A stretch of DNA of 64,000 nt from Cryptomeria japonica (Eukaryota > Streptophyta > Pinopsida > Cupressales > Cupressaceae). The position numbers and the translations under genes are program-made. The notes below the pieces were generated by a model, which was not told where the DNA came from, did not search any database, and saw nothing but the letters and a program-made list of their open reading frames with translations. Of this stretch, positions 59,241 through 64,000 are shown in pieces (the first letter of the stretch is position 1; each line of letters opens with the position of its first letter). The stretch is from the NCBI RefSeq assembly GCF_030272615.1, contig NC_081410.1, positions 507,805,942 through 507,869,941 on the forward strand. Reading direction: 5' to 3'.

Positions 59241-60290
59241 GAAAATATTCAGGTTGGAATACAAGCAGAGAAAACAGTGCATACAGAACAACCTTTGGAT
59301 AGTGAAATGAATACTGGTAATGTAGATGCTGGCACAATAAAACCGACAAAGATAGAGATACAGATAGTGGATAACACAGAGATACTGACAATAGATAATA
59401 CAGAGAAACCAATAGAGAAACTGGTAGATACACAGGTACACATTGAGATAGTATAGATGGTAATCACTTAGAAGCCTAAACCATTCCTAGTTTAAACACA
59501 AACTTAGACTGATCCACCGACGGTTGAAACAAGCAAATTGGCTGCTAGTATTGCAAGCACTAAGATAGTAAAGGTAGTTGGTTAGACATCTGGTACTTCA
59601 CTAAGTGAATTTAGACCTACAAATGTCACTGAAGTACTTCTAGACTCAATAAAGAAGATAACGAATTGTAATGCATTGGCCTATAAGACAATTGATGACA
59701 CTATTCCTATTCTTAAGATGATTACACCAAAATGCAATTTATATCAAGTAAAGGACTCTTTAAGATAGTTAGACACATTGTCTAAATTCATTTCTGGAAA
59801 TATATTGACAATTGATCAAATAAATGAGGAAACATTCAAGTAGAAAATGGAAAAGGAAAAAGAAAAATTCTTTGAGGAAACAATAAAGAAGTGCACGAAA
59901 CACATTAACACACTTTTATCGGCATTGAATAAAATAATTTTGGAGTACAAGGAACTGTACATAGATACATGCAAGACAAATCATTTAACAGTGAACATTG
60001 ATAAGGAAATAAGCAAGTTTCAAAAGGAGATAGATGATATAGCTGATAATATCATTGGTTCATCTAAATCTATATCAATACTTGAACAAGAGATAGCAGG
60101 ATTTGAGGAAAAATTGGAAAAGCTAGAGAATGAGAAAGCAAGGATCAAGGCAAAAGCCAGAGAGCTTAAGCATAAACTTATTCCTAATTTAGACAAGCTT
60201 ATCTATTTGAGGAAAGAGATCTCTGAGGCATTAATTCAAGGTAAAAAGTCACTGAAGGAGCATATGCATCATCTCACCAGTACAATCTAG
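59241..60290 (+). pseudogene. E5 C-terminal coiled-coil region
   Basis: After a broken Thr/Glu-rich stretch (59241-59846), the frame 59847-60290 (MEKEKEKFFEETIKKCTKHI, then EIAGFEEKLEKLENEKARIK) is a strong coiled coil of 147 residues. It is likely the C-terminus of the same long protein as ORF2/ORF3 and could mediate self-assembly (inference). Confidence 0.6.
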
Positions 60291-60581
60291 AGCACTGAGG
60301 AAACCATGAAGGATGACAACAAGTTCATGTAGAGCTTAAACTTGGTTTTGGTTGATCTATTTCAAATTGTAACCAACCGGTTACAAACTTCAAGGTGAAA
60401 TTCTGCACTCATTTTACAATTTTTGACAACCTTTGTCATTGATATCAAAGGGGAGTAGTGGACAGAGAAAAATGGCTAGTCAGAGGAGCACGCATTTCTG
60501 GTAAATTTTTGGACTTCATTTTTGGAAACAGATTTTTGGATTTTTCTCATGAGTGTTGCCATCAATGGCAAAGGGGGAGAT
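60291..60581 (+). promoter_or_regulatory. E5 3' untranslated region with two polypurine tracts
   Basis: AAAGGGGAGTAGTGG (60447-60461), preceded by GTCATTGATATC, and AAAGGGGGAGA (60570-60580) next to the 3' LTR. The layout is the same as in E1. Confidence 0.85.
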
Positions 60582-61381
60582 TGTTGGGATTCTACACTCT
60601 AGTGAGAAATGATGGTGTTGTCATTGATGGCAACCTACTAGAAACCTTCAGGCAACCACTCAACATTCATCTAGTAAAGAACATGACAAGCACCGACACC
60701 GGTAGACACTTCACTGACAGCGACAAAAAAGTATACCGGCACCCCAGCCGACATAAATAAAGTTTTGTTTATTGTATTTAATTGTAAATATTCTTTTGTA
60801 AAGCCGACATGGCATATTGTAATAGACTCATATATGTATGAGATCTTGTAAATAATTTAGATGATAGATGGATGGACATATGATGGATATGGCAGAAGTG
60901 ATGAGAGAATATTAAGGTAGACTTTGTATAAGGTTATGGTTATAGTATGAGCTTAAACTGGTACTGAACCTGGCATAGTAGATGTTGAATTGTAGCAGTA
61001 CATTATATTGGATTCTCATAATCCATTTTGTAAGTCAGTGAGACTTCCATTTTGTAGATTGAGTAGTGAGCTCTAGGCAGTTGGCCTTCCTGCATGTGCA
61101 TGCCCCTCATTGTAAGTAATATCCATTCATTGGCCAATGAGTGAATATTGTGGGTCACAAATCCCACCAAGGTTTTCCCACATCGGGTTTCCTCGTTAAA
61201 CATCTTGTGTTATGGTGTGTTTTCTATGTTGTCTTTATTGTTCATGTTTACTACATTAATTCTTGTTTACCGGTACATTGTTTTGAAATGCAAAATAATA
61301 AGGTTAAATATTCTCCTTACCGGTTAGATATTGATTCACCACCCCCTCTCAATATCTTTGGGACTATCATTAATCCTAATA
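60582..61381 (+). repeat. E5 3' LTR
   Basis: 800 bp, TGTTGGGATTCTACACTCT...ATCCTAATA, followed by the duplication GGGTT. Slightly better preserved than the 5' copy at GATTCACCACCCCCTCTCA. Confidence 0.94.
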
Positions 61382-61878
61382 GGGTTCACCAAAATGTAAT
61401 GGGTGAAAAATTAGGGTTTCCACCACAAGAAGGATGAACATCGCTAAGTTTTGCTTAGGGACCTATCACATTAAAAAAAGGGATAGGATCTAATAGATTC
61501 AATGACACATAAGAAAGGATAAGGATTGAATACTAATTCAATTCAAGGTGGAGGATTTGTTTGCCCTCTTTTGTGAGTGAATTACTGAAATTAGTGTAAA
61601 GTGCTGAAAATGAAGGGAAAAATGCAAAAATAGTGAGTTATAGTCATTGGATTGAGGTACACACTTGGATTTGAGGAATATAAGTAGATTTAGTTTTGAT
61701 CCCTAGAAAAAATCCAAAAATGTCAAGACTGTAGCTAAGTTATCCCTGGTCCTCCAAACTTTTTGCACACCAAAAGGGATTTATACATCTCTATAAATAA
61801 TGTTGATTCTAAAGATTGCAGCTTCGTGCCTATTTCCTATATGCAAAAAGAAGGGGGAAAAGGTTGAGAATAGGAGCT

Positions 61879-62234
61879 TGCCTAAGTCAAAGCATAGTTA
61901 AGGAATTAACCTTGATTGAAATATTGCAAATACTAAAATAAATAATGGAAGGATATACCTCAGATCTGCAATGACTAATAATGATACTTTGCTTCTTGAA
62001 TGTAATCACATATGTTGTATGAAATGGCATGCACATAACAAATTGCTAATGACACACACATGCTTGCATATGAATGATGTAATATTTCTTGACAATTGAT
62101 GAATGAAGAATGCAACCTTGAAGACCTCTATAAATGCTTGATGAAGAATGCTTGAATACTTGAATGCTTAAATGCTTTATGATTATAGTTTTTCCCTTGT
62201 TTCATGTATCCAATATATCCAAATGAGAGAGGAA
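61879..62234 (-). repeat. E7 5' LTR (right copy), truncated by E8
   Basis: Matches 50088 onward for about 310 bases (AAGTCAAA, TGAAATATTGCAAATACTAA and TCACATATGTTGTATGAAATGG are shared). It has an extra GAATGCTTGAATACTTGAATGC run near 62140-62170. The sequence is cut at 62235 by E8. Confidence 0.78.
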
Positions 62235-63282
62235 TGTTAGAAGCAATCAAGAAGGAAGACTGAGGGGGGGGGGGGTTGAACCAGTCTTCACCAGAATAGA
62301 AAAAAACACAAATTTGATAAATTGCAGTTAATAAGAAAAATAAGCAAATTAACAACGCAACACAAATATTTTGACGTGGAAAACTCGGTTAAGGGAGAAA
62401 CCATGGTGGGAACTACCCACAGTAAGATGATACTCTAAAGTAGTATGTGAAAATATTACAATGGGGAAGGAACATGCATTCAGACACACTACCTAGATCT
62501 CATTGCTCAAATTATAATGGCCCAAAAGGCTACAACCCTTAGGAAAGTCTCACTAACTTACAATAAGATTAAGACTTTAATATGGAAGAAAGTGAACTGA
62601 AAGAATAACATCTCCAAATGCCCAATTACAGTTCTGGTTAAGCACAGATGTCTGCCCTGCAAAACCAATCTGACCACAAACTCAACATCGAAGGATAAAT
62701 AACTTGTTTGCACATAAACCTCTCTCAAATAATGCAGACACAACAATGACACCCAAATTACATGACTATATCACCTATATATACAATTCATCAACCTTGA
62801 CAACAAGGTCGGCTAAACCCTCAACCCTTAATTAAAAGATTACATCACATGATACAAGTATCCACCATCAGACGCATGATCCTAAATCAAATTCCCAAAT
62901 GATCATCTCCACCAAAAATCACGCCAAGATCAATCGCAACACGCTACAGCACCAAAAATACCGCATAACATGCAAATCATTATTGGTTGATAGAAACCAC
63001 CAAAAAATCACAGAATGATCAATGACGATCATCAAAACAAATAGGACACAACTAGGAAACACCAATAAGCACATTAGAATCATCCGAAATAGCTTCACCA
63101 ATAGTACTTATCAAATTTTCATCAATCAACATCTAAAAACTCAAGAACACAACCAATCAACAACTGTCAAGAAGAAAGATAACTTGTGGAACACCAAATC
63201 ACAATCCATCTGAAAAGAAGATACACAAGACCATCCCAAATAATATCCCAAAATATGAGCACCAGATTTGATCACACCTATG
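62235..63282 (-). mobile_element. E8: truncated LTR of the E4 family
   Basis: Starts TGTTAGAAGCAATC, then GACTGAG, a G-run and TTGAACCAGTCTTCACC. It shares with the E4 LTR the blocks AAAACTCGGTTAAGGG, ACCATGGTGGGAACTACCC, ATCTCCAAATGCCCAATTAC and TCACCTATATATACAATTCA. The expected far end with CCAACA is missing; the match fades near 63280. No second copy is in the window. Confidence 0.8.
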
Positions 63283-63497
63283 TAGTGTCGTAAATTGTAA
63301 ACCCTTGCTAGGGTGGTACAAATTCACACTTAGGTTAGCACCCGTCTTAAGTGTCTTGCATCTTGCATTTCTCATTCTCCTTTAAGCATTTAATTAATTA
63401 ATTTAATTAAATATAAGGTCATGTCTCATCACTTTACATATTCTAAAGTTGGGCCCTTTACCCTAAGTGTGCCTCTTTCCATCTTATTCCTCCAATG
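63283..63497. other. Unassigned fragment between E8 and E9
   Basis: 215 bases beginning CTATGTAGTGTCGTAAATTG and including a TTAATTAATTTAATTAAAT run. Possibly part of another LTR, but no pair is visible. Confidence 0.3.
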
Positions 63498-64000
63498 TGT
63501 TAGGGTTCCCACAGATACTGAGAGGGGGGGGTGAATCAGTATCTGACCGGTAATGAGATTTTCTTAAAACTGAACATGCAGAACATAAAGTAACAGTATA
63601 CTGGTATGCAAGAATTAATGTAATTAATAGAATTAAAAACATCCACATGAAAAGAACACCATAACACAAGATGTTTAACGAGGAAACCCAGTGTGGGAAA
63701 AAGCTCGGTGGGATTTGTGACCCACAATATTCACTTACTGGACAATAAGAGAATATTACTTACAATAGGGGCTTACACATGCAGGAAGGCCAACTACCTA
63801 GAGCACACTACTCAATAAGAAGTCACACTGACTTACAATGAGGATTATGCAAATCCAATGATCTGTACTGCTTTACAATAGCATCTTCAATGCCAGATTC
63901 AATACCGGTTCTTGCTTTGTTCTTTACATATACCCTTGACCTACAATTCGCACATTAGGTCTACCTTATAATTTTCTTTATGCTTCTTATTCATATCCTA
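63498..64000 (-). mobile_element. E9: LTR of the E5 family, cut by the window edge
   Basis: TGTTAGGGTTCCC, then GATACTGAG, a G-run and GTGAATCAGTATCTGACCGG, which is the reverse of the E5 LTR end. ACACCATAACACAAGATGTT, AACGAGGAAACCC and GTGGGATTTGTGACCCACAA match E5 in reverse. It continues past position 64000. Confidence 0.88.

Larger units (their letters stand above)
54900..61381 (+). mobile_element. E5: complete pol-less LTR element
   Basis: LTRs 54900-55702 and 60582-61381 start TGTTGG(A/G)ATTCTACACTCT and end ATCCTAACA (TAATA in the 3' copy), with a perfect duplication GGGTT at 54895-54899 and 61382-61386. The primer site at 55705 and the polypurine tract at 60570-60581 are intact in position. 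The 4.9-kb internal region encodes a coiled-coil/zinc-knuckle protein and further ORFs, but no protease, integrase or RT motif. E9 at the window end is a second LTR of the same family. Confidence 0.93.
50088..62234 (-). mobile_element. E7: gag-only LTR element, minus strand, split by E5
   Basis: Direct repeats start TGCCTAAGTCAAA at 50088 and 61879. The left copy ends GTATGCTACA at 50758, followed by a polypurine tract read on the minus strand, which fits a 671-bp LTR. The right copy is cut by E8 at 62235. Without E5 the internal region is about 4.6 kb and contains one decayed gag-like gene next to the 5' side and no pol. No typical primer site was recognised before 61879, so the exact LTR edge is uncertain by a few bases. 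Confidence 0.75.

Noticed and set aside
59137-59467. Overlapping minus-strand frames with Ser/Leu/Val-rich products
   Set aside because: Antisense of the Thr/Asp-rich E5 ORF3 tail; repetitive composition explains them.

Overview
This is repeat-derived plant nuclear DNA, with no single-copy host gene, rRNA or tRNA gene that I can support. It is strongly AT-rich and almost fully explained by transposable elements nested inside one another, mainly Ty1/copia-type LTR retrotransposons with a TGGTATCAGAGC-like primer site (initiator-Met tRNA). Large LTRs (about 0.8-1.4 kb), many solo LTRs, a long palindromic satellite and heavy decay (stops, frameshifts, C-to-T-like changes) suggest a large seed-plant genome. 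A gymnosperm is my guess, not a demonstrated fact.

Region 1 (1-28.5 kb): a satellite of about 148-bp units (1080-2221 and 10229-12960), split by a copia element E1 (2222-10228), which itself carries a solo LTR, S1 (5176-6540). Next comes a decayed plus-strand gene, ORF A (13271 to about 22500), split by a second copia element, E2 (13842-21148). Facing it is a decayed multi-exon minus-strand gene, ORF B (28047-23476), with hallmark motifs of an unusual cut-and-paste transposase-like family. One of its introns holds a solo LTR, S2 (24872-26218). Satellite-like sequence also occurs beside the 3' end of ORF B, so satellite, ORF A and ORF B may be parts of one very large DNA transposon.

Region 2 (28.5-50 kb): an AT-rich spacer, a solo LTR S3 (29560-30437), the 3' part of a pol-less LTR element E3 (about 30443-35110) whose LTR is split by solo LTR S4 (33013-34471), and a fragment (E7b, from 35111) of a gag-only element. 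E7b is split by copia element E4 (36979-46434), which in turn contains a short non-autonomous LTR element E6 (40730-43091). The 3.6 kb after E4 is mostly unassigned.

Region 3 (50-64 kb): a gag-only LTR element E7 (50088 to 62234, minus strand) is split by a complete pol-less LTR element E5 (54900-61381, TSD gggtt). E5 encodes a coiled-coil protein with four tandem zinc knuckles plus further ORFs, one of which matches E3. The window ends with an E4-family LTR fragment E8, a short unassigned piece, and the start of an E5-family LTR, E9.

The copia elements encode the usual Gag, protease, integrase, reverse transcriptase and RNase H, but every copy is broken. The pol-less elements E3, E5, E6 and E7 would have needed enzymes supplied in trans. 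All boundaries come from reading LTR pairs, target-site duplications (TSD), primer-binding sites (PBS) and polypurine tracts (PPT) by eye. No database search or alignment program was available.
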